A DNA stretch of 64,000 nucleotides from Brevundimonas sp. (GCF_013912065.1 NZ_JACESA010000001.1:248001-312000), one strand, 5' to 3'; shown: positions 1-7,793, counted from the stretch's first letter. Numbers and translations: made by a program. The notes: generated from the sequence alone by a model not told the origin.

Positions 1-337
1 CCCAGACCTGGACCTGAAGCCGGCCCTGGCGCGCCAGGCCCCAGCCGACGATCTCGCGCCACAGATGCTCGACCGCTTCGGCGTTCTCGGGCTGGGCCTT
101 CGACAGCATGCGCGACAGCACGGTCTGTTCGCGGTCCGGGCGCAACTTGGTGTGTGGACCGCTGGGCGCGTCCTTGGCGCGGCCGACGGTGGCGGCGACG
201 GCCAGCCGTTGTTCGAACAGGGCCAGGATCTGGTCGTCGATGGAGTCGATCTCGGCGCGCAGGGCGGCCAGGGCCTGTTGTTCGGGGGTCAAGGCGGCCA
301 CGTCAGGCCACACTTGCTGGATGCTGGAATTGGTCAT
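1..337 (-). CDS. Chorismate mutase, AroQ type (3' part outside window)
   Basis: Converts chorismate to prephenate, the branch step toward Phe and Tyr. About 112 codons are visible, starting at the ATG complementary to 335-337; the gene runs off the left edge. Residues around 24-45 read LRAEIDSIDDQILALFEQRL, the AroQ helix-1 pattern, followed by a conserved Lys/Arg stretch (GRAK) and LRPDREQTVLSRM, as in AroQ proteins. The next gene upstream on the same strand is prephenate dehydratase, which uses the product. There is no strong Shine-Dalgarno sequence: the bases just before the ATG belong to a segment that can pair with the upstream aromatic-rich leader ORF, so translation may be controlled by that structure. 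Family identity is clear; total length and any C-terminal fusion cannot be seen. Confidence 0.88.
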   Translation of the reverse strand, partial: MTNSSIQQVWPDVAALTPEQQALAALRAEIDSIDDQILALFEQRLAVAATVGRAKDAPSGPHTKLRPDREQTVLSRMLSKAQPENAEAVEHLWREIVGWGLARQGRLQVQVW

Positions 338-343
338 GGAGTT

Positions 344-467
344 CGGCTTTCGGCATGGGGGGATTTCGATATGCAGGGGCGGACAGCCGCTCTGATCCAG
401 AGCGGTCGCCGGCGAGACAGTCAGGGACGGAGTGCGCCCGACGCCTCAGCCGGCGTATCGAAAGCCG
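344..467 (-). promoter_or_regulatory. Candidate translational/transcriptional attenuator for chorismate mutase
   Basis: On the minus strand, the leader-ORF segment CGGCTTTCG (complement of 459-467) is perfectly complementary to CGAAAGCCG (complement of 344-352), which ends six bases before the chorismate mutase ATG. The overlapping leader segment TTTCGATA (456-463) can instead pair with TATCGAAA (364-371). A perfect 8-bp hairpin lies between (387-405). A ribosome stalled on the Tyr/Phe codons would cover the leader segment and free the initiation region. The complementarities are exact; the switch mechanism is inference. Confidence 0.5.
387..405 (-). terminator. Perfect 8-bp stem with 3-nt loop in the chorismate mutase leader
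   Basis: CCGCTCTG and CAGAGCGG flank the loop GAT. It lies 3' of the aromatic leader ORF and 5' of the chorismate mutase start. The sequence after the stem on the minus strand (CTGTCCGCC) is not T-rich, so this may be a pause or structural element rather than a true intrinsic terminator. Confidence 0.4.
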
Positions 468-547
468 TAGAAGCCATAGCCGAAATAGAGGCCGGACACC
501 GCGCGCGAACGGTCGAGAGAAACAGAAAGAACGCGCTGGCGGAACAT
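446..547 (-). CDS. Putative Tyr/Phe-rich leader peptide (33 aa) ahead of chorismate mutase
   Basis: ATG at 547, TGA at 446-448. The peptide is 33 residues and its C-terminal part reads LYFGYGFYGFRYAG: seven Tyr/Phe in the eleven residues YFGYGFYGFRY. It lies on the same strand between prephenate dehydratase and chorismate mutase, where a sensor of charged tRNA-Phe/tRNA-Tyr would be expected, as in the enterobacterial pheA leader. The aromatic codons overlap a segment (456-467) that can pair with two downstream segments, one ending six bases before the chorismate mutase ATG. The Shine-Dalgarno is weak (GGACCC). The reading frame, aromatic run and complementarities are seen directly; function as a leader is inference. 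The ORF could be chance, but this density of aromatic codons is hard to explain so. Confidence 0.6.
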   Translation of the reverse strand: MFRQRVLSVSLDRSRAVSGLYFGYGFYGFRYAG

Positions 548-566
548 GGGTCCGGGTCCGGTTATG

Positions 567-584
567 CGGATCGTTTGCGATCCG
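567..584. repeat. Perfect 7-bp inverted repeat after prephenate dehydratase
   Basis: CGGATCG and CGATCCG flank a 4-base loop (TTTG). It sits about 34 bases downstream of the prephenate dehydratase stop and 20 bases upstream of the leader ORF. It could end the upstream transcript weakly or be a protein-binding site. No T-tract follows on either strand. Confidence 0.4.
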
Positions 585-617
585 TGCGGCCTTAAAGCAC
601 GCAAAGACCGTGCGCCG

Positions 618-1205
618 TCAACCCTCGGCGGCGGCCAAAAGGACAAAACGGGTCCGGTTGTCGCTGGAATCCTGCAAATCGTTGCGCAGGATCGACAGGC
701 CATAGACCTCGGCCGCGCCAACCGGAGCGATGGCGGCTCGGCTGGGATCGCCCGCCTCCGCCACATCGCGCGCGGCGCCCGCCGTGTCGAAATGCTCGAT
801 GATCGTAAGATGCATGCTCTTCAGCGTGCCGGCGCACTGGGCCAGGGCGATCGGGTGGCTTTCGACCGTGCGGATATCCGCCATTCGGGCGCCCTCGATC
901 CCCATCAGGGCGTGGCGGATGGGCCGCCAGACATCGGCAAGGACCTTCAGCCCCGAATCGCGCACCAGGGTCGCCGCGGGCTCCACCACGCCGATGCTGG
1001 AGTTTTCCACAGGGATCAGAGCCATGTCGCACGCCCCGCTCGTCAGCGCGCCCAAGGCCTCGGCGAAGGTTTCGTACGGCACGGCCTGGTCCCAGGGACG
1101 CAGCGCCATGCAGGCTTCATGGCTGAATGCGCCCAACGCACCCTGAAACGCCACGCGGGAGTTGGCGGGCGTATCGTTCGGGCGGAGCATGTCGGTCTCG
1201 GTCAT
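618..1205 (-). CDS. pheA: Prephenate dehydratase, catalytic domain only (no ACT domain)
   Basis: Converts prephenate to phenylpyruvate in Phe synthesis. The 195-residue product starts MTETDMLRP; the ATG at 1205 has AGGA about six bases upstream, which favours it over a much longer in-frame extension. RVAFQGALGAFSHEAC near the N-terminus, LIPVENSSIGVV near residue 70 and DNRTRFVLL near the C-terminus are the PDT fold and its Thr-Arg-Phe catalytic signature. The chain stops five residues after that motif. Usual monofunctional enzymes (about 270-290 aa) carry a C-terminal ACT domain that binds Phe. No ACT-like sequence is visible in any frame downstream, so this is not an obvious frameshift. Feedback inhibition by Phe would therefore need another route, and the aromatic leader just downstream suggests one. 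Divergent from the oxidase gene at 1360. Confidence 0.85.
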   Translation of the reverse strand: MTETDMLRPNDTPANSRVAFQGALGAFSHEACMALRPWDQAVPYETFAEALGALTSGACDMALIPVENSSIGVVEPAATLVRDSGLKVLADVWRPIRHALMGIEGARMADIRTVESHPIALAQCAGTLKSMHLTIIEHFDTAGAARDVAEAGDPSRAAIAPVGAAEVYGLSILRNDLQDSSDNRTRFVLLAAAEG

Positions 1206-1359
1206 CGTCGATCCTGCTGGGCGTAGCCGGGGACTTGAGCCGGACGCCGTGGCCCCTTCGCGGCCATAAGTCATTGCCTTTGCGGCGCCCGCGCCCTCGG
1301 GACAAGCTCGGACGATCACTCTATCAAGGCCATGAGGCGCAACCGAGCGGAAATCGACC

Positions 1360-2565
1360 ATGACACACGCCATGCAGACCAGTCGCCGAACCATCCTGGC
1401 CGGCCTCGGAGGCCTCGGCGCCAGCAGTCTCGCCGGGTGCGTCACCGGCGCGGCCTCCCCAGTTCTTCCCGCGTCGCCGCGTTTCGTCGTTCCGCCCCTG
1501 GCGCCCCTCAGGATGCGAGCGGACCTGATCACCCGCATCACCGTCTGCCTGCGTCCCTTCCGTGCCGCTGGGCCGCGCATCGAGGTGGAGCGGATCGGCG
1601 ACAAGCGGGTGGTTCACAACTATGGCCACGGCGGCAGCGGCTGGTCCTTGTCCTGGGGTTCTGCCGAGATCGTCCGGGAGATGGCGATGCAGGGCGGCAC
1701 GGCCGAGGTCGCGGTGATCGGCTGCGGCGCCCTCGGCCTGACCTCCGCCACCCTGTTGCAGCGGGCCGGCGCCAAGGTGATCGTCTATGCCGCCGAACGC
1801 CTGCCCCAGACCCGCTCGGCCCGCGCCACCGGCCTGTGGACGCCGGATTCTCGCATCGCCGACGCCGACCGGATTGACGCCGCCTTTCCCGCCCTGTGGG
1901 AACGGATGGCCCGCGCGTCCTGGGCCATGCACCAGACCTATGTCGGACAGCCCGCTGAACCCGTGGCCTTCCTGGACCGATATATTATCAGCGACGGCGG
2001 ACCGAGACCGGCCCCAGCCGCTGCCGCTGCCTCGGCGCCGGCCGCCATCCGCTTCGCTGAATATGGCGACCGCCTGCACGACATCGTCCCCCGCTCTCAC
2101 GAACTCGCGCCGAGCCAACATCCCTTTGCGGGTCGCTTCGTGCGTCAGGGCGTGGCCATGCAGTTCAACATCGCCGAACTGGGCCACAGGCTGATGGCGG
2201 ACTTCATCGCGGAGGGCGGCCGGATCGAGACCCGCACCTTCAACACCCCGGCGGACCTGACGACCCTGTCCGAACCGGTGATCGTCAACTGTACGGGATA
2301 CGGCGCCCGCGCCCTGTTCGGCGACGAAACCATCGTTCCCGTGCGTGGCCAGATGACCTGGCTGCCGCCTCAGCCGGAGGTCCGCTACGGCCTCTATTAC
2401 AAGGGCATGGGCGTGGTCTCCCGACCGGACGGTGTGGGCGTCCAGAACATCGGCGGCGACATGTTCGGATATGGCGAGACCGACGAGACGCCCGACCGCC
2501 TGGAAGCGGAAAAGGCCATCGCCCGCATCGCCGCGCTTTACGAACGGGCCGAAACAGCCGCCTGA
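1360..2565 (+). CDS. FAD-dependent D-amino-acid-oxidase-like protein, Tat/lipoprotein signal, permuted domain order
   Basis: The 401-residue product begins with a twin-Arg signal (SRRTILAGLGG, Arg9-Arg10) ending in a lipobox-like SLAGC (Cys27), so it is probably exported folded with FAD and anchored to a membrane. The DAAO family signatures are all present: VCLRPFRAAGPRIEVE (62-77), HNYGHGGSGWSLSWGSA (86-102) and the FAD motif VAVIGCGALGLTSA (117-130). In ordinary DAAOs the FAD motif is at the N-terminus and the HNYGHGG block near the C-terminus; here they are reversed, as if the chain were circularly permuted. The product ends soon after the GGDMFGYGETDE segment, where the normal protein would continue into the block now at the front. 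Probable reaction: oxidative deamination of D-amino acids or a related imino acid. Substrate is unknown. Confidence 0.8.
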   Translation: MTHAMQTSRRTILAGLGGLGASSLAGCVTGAASPVLPASPRFVVPPLAPLRMRADLITRITVCLRPFRAAGPRIEVERIGDKRVVHNYGHGGSGWSLSWGSAEIVREMAMQGGTAEVAVIGCGALGLTSATLLQRAGAKVIVYAAERLPQTRSARATGLWTPDSRIADADRIDAAFPALWERMARASWAMHQTYVGQPAEPVAFLDRYIISDGGPRPAPAAAAASAPAAIRFAEYGDRLHDIVPRSHELAPSQHPFAGRFVRQGVAMQFNIAELGHRLMADFIAEGGRIETRTFNTPADLTTLSEPVIVNCTGYGARALFGDETIVPVRGQMTWLPPQPEVRYGLYYKGMGVVSRPDGVGVQNIGGDMFGYGETDETPDRLEAEKAIARIAALYERAETAA

Positions 2566-2582
2566 CGGAAGTCAGGCGGCTG
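2555..2582. terminator. Bidirectional terminator between oxidase and DAHP synthase
   Basis: A perfect 12-bp stem (CAGCCGCCTGAC / GTCAGGCGGCTG) with a GGAA loop overlaps the stop codon of the oxidase gene and lies nine bases from the stop of the convergent DAHP synthase gene. On the minus strand the stem is followed by TTTC, so it may chiefly end the DAHP synthase transcript. Confidence 0.7.
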
Positions 2583-2591
2583 TCGCTCGAT

Positions 2592-3962
2592 TCAGGCGGC
2601 CGCGGCCTGGGCCACGCGACCGGCCTTCAGCCGCTCGGCGACCAGGAAGGCCAGTTCCAGCGCCTGGTCGGCGTTCAGGCGCGGATCGCAGTGGGTGTGA
2701 TAGCGGTTGGACAGGTCGTCCTCGGTAACAGCCTGGGCGCCGCCGATGCATTCGGTGACGTTCTGGCCGGTCATCTCCAAGTGGACGCCGCCGGGGTGGA
2801 CCCCCTCGGCCTCCGCAACATCAATAAATGTCCGTACCTCGCCGAGGATCCGGTCGAACGGCCGGGTCTTGTAGCCGTTGCCAGCCTTCAGCGTGTTGCC
2901 GTGCATCGGGTCGATCGACCAGATGACCTTGCGGCCCGAGGCCTTCACTTCACGCATGAGCTTGGGCAGGCGCTCGCCGACCTTGTCGTGGCCGAAGCGG
3001 CCGATCAGGGTCAGCCGGCCCGAGACATTATCCGGGTTCAGGGCGTCGATCAGCGGCAGAAGGTCGTCCGCCGTCATCGTCGGTCCGCATTTCACGCCGA
3101 TAGGGTTCTTGATCCCCTTCATGAACTCGACGTGGGCGCCGTCCAGCTGACGGGTGCGCTCGCCGATCCACAGCATATGGGCCGAGGTGTCGAACCATTC
3201 GCCCGAACCGCCGTCCAGCCGCGTCAAGGCGCTCTCGACGTTCAACAGCAGGGCTTCGTGGCTGGTGAAGACCTCGACCCGGCTCAGGTCCGGATGGGTC
3301 TCGGGCGTGACGCCCACGGCCTCCATGAAGGCCAGGGCCTCGGTGATCTTGTCGGCCAGCTCGCGGTACTGGGCCCCGGCGGCGTTGTCGCCCGCGAAGC
3401 CCAGGGTCCAGCGGTGGATATTATAGAGGTCGGCATAGCCGCCGCCGGCGAAGGCGCGCAGCAGGTTCAGCGTCGAGGCCGACTGGTTATACGCCCGGAT
3501 CAGCCGCTGCGGATCGGGCACGCGCTCTTCGGGTGTGAACCCCATCCCGTTGATGATGTCGCCGCGATAGCTGGGCAGTTCGACTCCGCCGATCTCTTCC
3601 AGCGGCGACGAGCGCGGCTTGGCGAACTGGCCTGCGATCCGTCCCACCTTCACGACCGGCTTGCGCCCGGCGAAGGTCAAGACGACCGCCATCTGAAGGA
3701 TCAGGCGGAAGGTGTCGCGGATATTGTCGGTCGAGAACTCCTTAAAGCTCTCGGCGCAGTCGCCGCCCTGGAGCAGGAAGGCGTCGCCCCGCTCCACCAT
3801 CGACAGGCGGTCGGTCAGGCGCCGGGCCTCGCCCGCGAAAACGAGCGGCGGCAGGGCGCGAAGTTCGTCCTCGACGAGGGCGAGGGCCTTGGGATCCGGA
3901 TAGTCCGCCGGCATGTGCAGGGCGGTCTTGGTTCTCCAGCTTTCGGGGGTCCAGCGTGTCAT
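2592..3962 (-). CDS. 3-deoxy-7-phosphoheptulonate synthase, class II
   Basis: Condenses phosphoenolpyruvate and erythrose 4-phosphate, the first step of the shikimate pathway. The 456-residue product has the class II (plant/actinobacterial-type) signatures WTPESWR at the N-terminus, [15 protein letters not shown] around residue 62-76, [40 protein letters not shown] and DPMHGNT. Length is typical of class II. Together with chorismate mutase and prephenate dehydratase it makes an aromatic amino acid neighbourhood, although it is separated by the convergent oxidase gene. Class II enzymes are often inhibited by combinations of aromatic amino acids or by partner chorismate mutase; whether that happens here cannot be told. 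Starts at the ATG complementary to 3960-3962. Confidence 0.93.
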   Translation of the reverse strand: MTRWTPESWRTKTALHMPADYPDPKALALVEDELRALPPLVFAGEARRLTDRLSMVERGDAFLLQGGDCAESFKEFSTDNIRDTFRLILQMAVVLTFAGRKPVVKVGRIAGQFAKPRSSPLEEIGGVELPSYRGDIINGMGFTPEERVPDPQRLIRAYNQSASTLNLLRAFAGGGYADLYNIHRWTLGFAGDNAAGAQYRELADKITEALAFMEAVGVTPETHPDLSRVEVFTSHEALLLNVESALTRLDGGSGEWFDTSAHMLWIGERTRQLDGAHVEFMKGIKNPIGVKCGPTMTADDLLPLIDALNPDNVSGRLTLIGRFGHDKVGERLPKLMREVKASGRKVIWSIDPMHGNTLKAGNGYKTRPFDRILGEVRTFIDVAEAEGVHPGGVHLEMTGQNVTECIGGAQAVTEDDLSNRYHTHCDPRLNADQALELAFLVAERLKAGRVAQAAAA

Positions 3963-4028
3963 GGCGCAAGAATAGGACTTTGCGGCCGCTCAAACAACGA
4001 AAACACGAACGGATATTGCCGCAGAGGC

Positions 4029-4169
4029 TCAGTCCTCGGCGGGCGGCGCCTTTTCGGTCGCGGTGTCGGCCTTGCGCTCCGCCTTGGCGGCCGCCTTTTC
4101 CGCCGCCTTGATGGCCGCCGCGCGCTCGCGTTCCTGACGTTCAAAACTGTAGTTGGGCTTGCGGGCCAT
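4029..4169 (-). CDS. Small conserved-type Lys/Ala/Glu-rich protein (46 aa)
   Basis: The product starts MARKPNYSFERQERERAAA and continues as an Ala/Lys/Glu-rich amphipathic stretch, ending in KAPPAED. This resembles short alphaproteobacterial proteins with an N-terminal KPNYSFEK-type motif and a charged helix, whose function I do not know. A longer in-frame start exists upstream, but the NYSFE motif right after the ATG at 4169 and the family's usual shape support this start. The charged helix could bind nucleic acid or a partner protein; that is speculation. Same strand as DAHP synthase, 66 bases upstream of it. Confidence 0.6.
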   Translation of the reverse strand: MARKPNYSFERQERERAAAIKAAEKAAAKAERKADTATEKAPPAED

Positions 4170-4389
4170 GGGCGTCCTCGTCTGATAAGGGTTCGAGCCT
4201 GAAAGTGGCGATCCCTCGACGGCGACGCAATCGCCAAATCGTTCCGCGCGCGGAACGCTGGCGAAAAACCCCTGGGAGCACGGGTCGGCGTGAATTTTCG
4301 GCGACAGGGCTTTCGGGGCACTGGCGACGACTGTCCGCCTCCCCATCTCCTTGAGCGAGGGGGAGGACGCCACGAGCCGGAGGCACGAC

Positions 4390-4584
4390 ATGACGCCCTA
4401 TGATCTGACCCTGGACGAGATGCTGGCCGATCCCATGGTCCGCCAGCTGATGGATCGCGACGGCGTGATGGAAGATCAGATCCGTCGCCTGTCCGACCAT
4501 GTGCGGCGACGGCCTGGACCGGCGGCCGGCCCTCGCGGGTCCGACCTCATGGCCGCTCGCGAACCGCGATCCTTCGCGCCCTGA
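4390..4584 (+). CDS. Small hypothetical protein (64 aa)
   Basis: The product starts MTPYDLTLDEMLADPMVRQL and has a short acidic helical N-terminal half followed by an Arg/Pro/Gly-rich tail. GGAGG lies seven bases before the ATG at 4390, a strong ribosome site that decides this start over one 13 codons upstream. A 7-bp hairpin (4338-4344 with 4360-4366) lies in the presumed leader. The LADPMVRxLM-x-DGV pattern resembles short alphaproteobacterial proteins of unknown role. No domain or catalytic motif is visible. It is divergent from the 46-aa gene and followed by the aminotransferase on the same strand. Confidence 0.55.
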   Translation: MTPYDLTLDEMLADPMVRQLMDRDGVMEDQIRRLSDHVRRRPGPAAGPRGSDLMAAREPRSFAP

Positions 4585-4678
4585 GGCTTCCGGCAGCCTG
4601 ACCTGCCGACCGCACGGTTCATGCGCCATGAGCGGCGGCGGCGGCGGTCGCCCACATGTTTTTGGCGTGAGAAAGCCG

Positions 4679-4695
4679 GAAAGATACGATCTTTC
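4679..4695. repeat. Inverted repeat upstream of the aminotransferase
   Basis: GAAAGAT and ATCTTTC flank ACG, a perfect 7-bp palindrome, 72 bases before the aminotransferase ATG and 95 bases after the upstream small gene. In this GC-rich setting an AT-rich perfect palindrome could be an operator or a weak terminator. The rest of 4585-4766 shows nothing else I recognise. Confidence 0.35.
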
Positions 4696-4766
4696 TGTAT
4701 CGCGGCGCTTCTATCGGTGGCATCGCTGGCGGCCCCTGTCAGCCTCACTGCCCCGCGAAGTTCGAG

Positions 4767-5984
4767 ATGTCCGAAGAATTCTACCGCATGAAACGCCTGC
4801 CTCCGTATGTGATCGCGGAGACCAACGCCATGCGCGCCACCGCCCGCGCCGCCGGCGAGGACGTCATCGACCTGGGCATGGGCAATCCCGACCTTCCGCC
4901 GCCGCCGCACGTCATCGACAAGCTGTGCGAAGTGGCGCGCAAGCCCGACGCCCACGGCTATTCGGCGTCCAAGGGCATTCCCGGCCTGCGCCGCGCCCAG
5001 GCCAATTATTACGCTCGTCGTTTCGGCGTCGATCTGGACCCCGAGACCGAGGTGATCGTCACCATGGGCTCCAAGGAAGGCCTGGCCAGCCTGGCGACCG
5101 CCATCACCGAACCCGGCGACGTGGTCCTGGCGCCCAATCCCTCCTATCCGATCCATACCTTCGGCTTCATCATCGCCGGGGCCGCGATTCGCAGCGTGCC
5201 GACGACGCCGGACGAGCGCTATTTCGAGAGCCTCGACCGGGCCATGGCCTATACGGTGCCGCGCCCCAAGGTGCTGGTGATGAACTATCCGTCCAACCCG
5301 ACGGCGGAAACGGTGGACCTGGCCTTCTATGAACGGGTCGTCGCCTTCGCCAAGGCCAACGACCTGTGGATCATCAGCGACCTCGCCTATTCGGAACTCT
5401 ATTACGACGGTAAGCCGACGGTCTCGATCCTGCAGGTGCCGGGCGCCAAGGACGTGGCGGTCGAGTTCACCTCGCTGAGCAAGACCTACAGCATGGCCGG
5501 CTGGCGGATCGGCTTCGCCGTCGGCAATCCCAAGCTGATCGCGGCCATGGCGCGGGTGAAATCCTACCTCGACTACGGCGCCTATACGCCGATCCAGGCG
5601 GCGGCCGTCGCCGCCCTGAACGGACCGCAGGACATCGTCGACCAGAACCGGGCTCTGTATCACCGTCGGCGCGACGTCCTGGTCGACAGTTTCGGCCGCG
5701 CCGGCTGGGACATCCCCAAGCCCGCCGCCTCGATGTTCGCCTGGGCGCCCCTGCCCCCGGCCCTGGCCCATCTCGGCAGTCTGGAGTTCTCCAAGCAACT
5801 GTTGACCCATGCCAAGGTCGCTGTCGCGGCGGGCGTCGGCTACGGCGAGAACGGCGAAGGCTTCGTCCGCATCGCCCTGGTCGAGAACGAGCAGCGGATC
5901 CGTCAGGCGGCCCGCAACATCAAGACCTATCTGAAGTCCATGGGCGTCAATGTACCGCCCGGTCGCGACGTGCCCGACGTCTAA
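4767..5984 (+). CDS. alaC: Class I/II aminotransferase, AlaC-like (glutamate-pyruvate type)
   Basis: PLP-dependent aminotransferase of 405 residues. DLGMGNPDLPPPPHV near residue 35, VMNYPSNPTA, ISDLAYSELYYDG and SLSKTYSMAGWRIGF mark the fold; the Schiff-base lysine is Lys239. The family includes AlaC (alanine from pyruvate and glutamate) and LL-diaminopimelate aminotransferases, and the sequence resembles the AlaC branch most. The ATG at 4767 begins MSEEFYRMKRLPPYV, the expected N-terminus for this group. Substrate assignment is by resemblance only; methionine or aromatic substrates cannot be excluded. Confidence 0.85.
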   Translation: MSEEFYRMKRLPPYVIAETNAMRATARAAGEDVIDLGMGNPDLPPPPHVIDKLCEVARKPDAHGYSASKGIPGLRRAQANYYARRFGVDLDPETEVIVTMGSKEGLASLATAITEPGDVVLAPNPSYPIHTFGFIIAGAAIRSVPTTPDERYFESLDRAMAYTVPRPKVLVMNYPSNPTAETVDLAFYERVVAFAKANDLWIISDLAYSELYYDGKPTVSILQVPGAKDVAVEFTSLSKTYSMAGWRIGFAVGNPKLIAAMARVKSYLDYGAYTPIQAAAVAALNGPQDIVDQNRALYHRRRDVLVDSFGRAGWDIPKPAASMFAWAPLPPALAHLGSLEFSKQLLTHAKVAVAAGVGYGENGEGFVRIALVENEQRIRQAARNIKTYLKSMGVNVPPGRDVPDV

Positions 5985-5993
5985 GGCTGCAGC

Positions 5994-6206
5994 TCAGGGC
6001 CGGCCTCGGACTTCCCAATCCAGGGTCCAGCGGTTCGGCCCGGCGCGCTTCAGCTCCGTCACCGAGGCCGGAACCTGGCGATCCAGCCCGTCCAGCAGGG
6101 CCACACCCTGGCTGACCGAGGCCACGGTGGCGTTGGTCTGCCAGAAGGGTCCGCCCAGACCTCTCAGCGAGAAGCGGATATGGACCGTGTCATTGACCTG
6201 GGGCAT
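5994..6206 (-). CDS. Hypothetical protein (about 70 aa)
   Basis: Starting at MPQVNDTVHIRFSLRGLGG the product is 70 residues, mostly predicted beta: HIRFSLRGLGGPFWQ, NATVASVSQGVALLDGL, PASVTELKRAG, RWTLDWEVRG. In-frame ATGs also exist at 6218 and 6248; I prefer 6206 because GGAA precedes it at proper spacing, while the longer versions add an Arg/Pro stretch. The stop lies ten bases from the stop of the convergent aminotransferase, and the gene is just downstream of tRNA-Val on the same strand. I do not recognise a family. Confidence 0.5.
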   Translation of the reverse strand: MPQVNDTVHIRFSLRGLGGPFWQTNATVASVSQGVALLDGLDRQVPASVTELKRAGPNRWTLDWEVRGRP

Positions 6207-6261
6207 CGGCGTTTCCATCGGCGGCTGCGAGCGGCGACGCGGTCCCATGGGGACAGGAAGA

Positions 6262-6336
6262 TGGTGGATGCGACAGGGATTGAACCTGTGACCCCCTCGG
6301 TGTGAACGAGGTGCTCTCCCGCTGAGCTACGCATCC
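6262..6336 (-). tRNA. tRNA-Val (anticodon CAC)
   Basis: On the minus strand a full cloverleaf reads GGATGCG (acceptor), GCTC-AGCGGGA-GAGC (D arm), CCTCG-TTCACAC-CGAGG (anticodon arm, anticodon CAC) and CAGG-TTCAATC-CCTG (T arm), closed by CGCATCC and an encoded ACCA. All stems pair. It reads GTG valine codons. It is flanked by the 70-aa hypothetical gene and the symporter gene. I see no integrase or duplicated 3' end nearby that would mark an attachment site. Confidence 0.96.
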
Positions 6337-6392
6337 TTGCCTTGCGGAGGCGGCGACATAGCCCGCCCGTCCGCGACGCGCAAGCGTCCGTT

Positions 6393-7682
6393 TCAGATTC
6401 CGGCGGCCTGCACGGCGTCCGGCGTCTCCGCCTCCGGATCGCCGGGCAGCCAGGCGACGTGGCCGTCGTAGATGCCCTGGTCGAGGATCCCCTCCTCCCT
6501 GGCCACCAGCACCGGGACCAGCATCTGGCCGGTCACGTTTGTCGCGGTCCGCATCATGTCTATGACCCGGTCGATGGCGACGATATAGCCGATGCCTTCC
6601 AGCGGCAGACCCGCGGTGGACAGGGTCAGGGTCAACATGACGATCGACGTGCCGGGCACGCCTGCCGTCCCCAGCGAGCCCAGCACCGCCGTCAGGCCGA
6701 TCAGGATGTACTGGGTCAGGGTCAGGTCGATCTGGAAATACTGGGCGATGAAGATCGAGGCGATGGCCGGATAGATGGCGCCGCACCCGTCCATCTTCAC
6801 ATTGGCGCCCAGGGGCACGGCGAAGGCGGCGTAGGCCTGCGGCACGCCCAGCCGTTCAACCGTCTGGCGCAGGGTGATCGGCAGGGTGCCCAGCGAGGAC
6901 GAGGTGGCGAAGGCCGTCTGCTGGGCCGCGAAGGCGCCGCGGAAGAAGCTGGTCACCTTGAGGCCGTGCACCTTCAGCAGGCCTGAATAGACGATCAGAA
7001 TGTGGAACAGGCAGGCGGCGTAGATAGCGCCGATGAATTTCAGCAACGGCAACAGGGCTTCCCAGCCATAGCCGCCGACGACCGAGCCGATCAGGCCGAA
7101 CACGCCGAACGGCGTCAGCTGGATCACCCAGCGGGTGATGCGGAAGATGACCGAGGCCCCTTCGTCCACCAGTCGCCGCACCCCTTGCGCCCGGTCGCCC
7201 AGCGCCACCAGAGCCATGCCGATCAGGGCCGAAAAGAAGATGATCTGCAGCACCTTGCCCTCGGCGAGCGCGGCGAACGGATTGGTCGGGACGACGCCGA
7301 TCAGCACCTCCAGCGGGGTCGGAATGACCCGTTCCTTGACCTCGCCCAGCGGCAGGTTGGCCAGACCGACGCCCGGGTTGACGATGTGTCCGAAGGCGAA
7401 ACCGACCAGCACGGCCAGCAGCGACGTGATCGCGAACCAGACGATGGTCCGCACGCCCAGCCGCACGGCCCCTGCCCCCTCGCCCAGCTTGGCGATGGAG
7501 CTGGCGATGGTGAACAGCACCAGGGGCGCCACCACCATGCGGATCAGGTTCAGATAGACGTCGCCGATCGGCTGCAGCCAGACCTCGGCCCGCTCGCGCA
7601 GGATCAGCCCCGCGATGACCCCCAGCGCCAGACCGGCGAAGGTGCGTTTCCACAGGGGAATCTTGAAAAATCGCGCGACCAT
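6393..7682 (-). CDS. Dicarboxylate/amino acid:cation symporter (DAACS family)
   Basis: Inner-membrane secondary transporter of about 429 residues with repeated hydrophobic segments. Family signatures are present: a serine-rich hairpin with SSSLGTLPITL, the substrate/cation motif VPLGANVKMDGCGAI, GTAGVPGTSIVMLTL and DRVIDMMRTATNVTGQ. These match GltP/DctA-type carriers of glutamate, aspartate or C4-dicarboxylates driven by Na+ or H+. The ATG at 7682 (MVARFFKIPLWKR) gives the usual N-terminus; in-frame ATG and TTG codons further upstream would add an atypical leader. It stands alone between tRNA-Val and gph. Substrate cannot be fixed from the sequence. Confidence 0.88.
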   Translation of the reverse strand: MVARFFKIPLWKRTFAGLALGVIAGLILRERAEVWLQPIGDVYLNLIRMVVAPLVLFTIASSIAKLGEGAGAVRLGVRTIVWFAITSLLAVLVGFAFGHIVNPGVGLANLPLGEVKERVIPTPLEVLIGVVPTNPFAALAEGKVLQIIFFSALIGMALVALGDRAQGVRRLVDEGASVIFRITRWVIQLTPFGVFGLIGSVVGGYGWEALLPLLKFIGAIYAACLFHILIVYSGLLKVHGLKVTSFFRGAFAAQQTAFATSSSLGTLPITLRQTVERLGVPQAYAAFAVPLGANVKMDGCGAIYPAIASIFIAQYFQIDLTLTQYILIGLTAVLGSLGTAGVPGTSIVMLTLTLSTAGLPLEGIGYIVAIDRVIDMMRTATNVTGQMLVPVLVAREEGILDQGIYDGHVAWLPGDPEAETPDAVQAAGI

Positions 7683-7793
7683 TGAGGGACTTTCGACAGG
7701 GTGCGCCAATCTGTCCATCGCCGGCGCGATCCGCAACCGCGTCGGCGTTCGATCGCCGTCAGATCTCCTGTCAGCCGCTGTAAGCGCGACTGT

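Noticed and set aside
6262-6336. tRNA-Val as an integration site
   Set aside because: No integrase, no repeated tRNA 3' end and no change in composition nearby.
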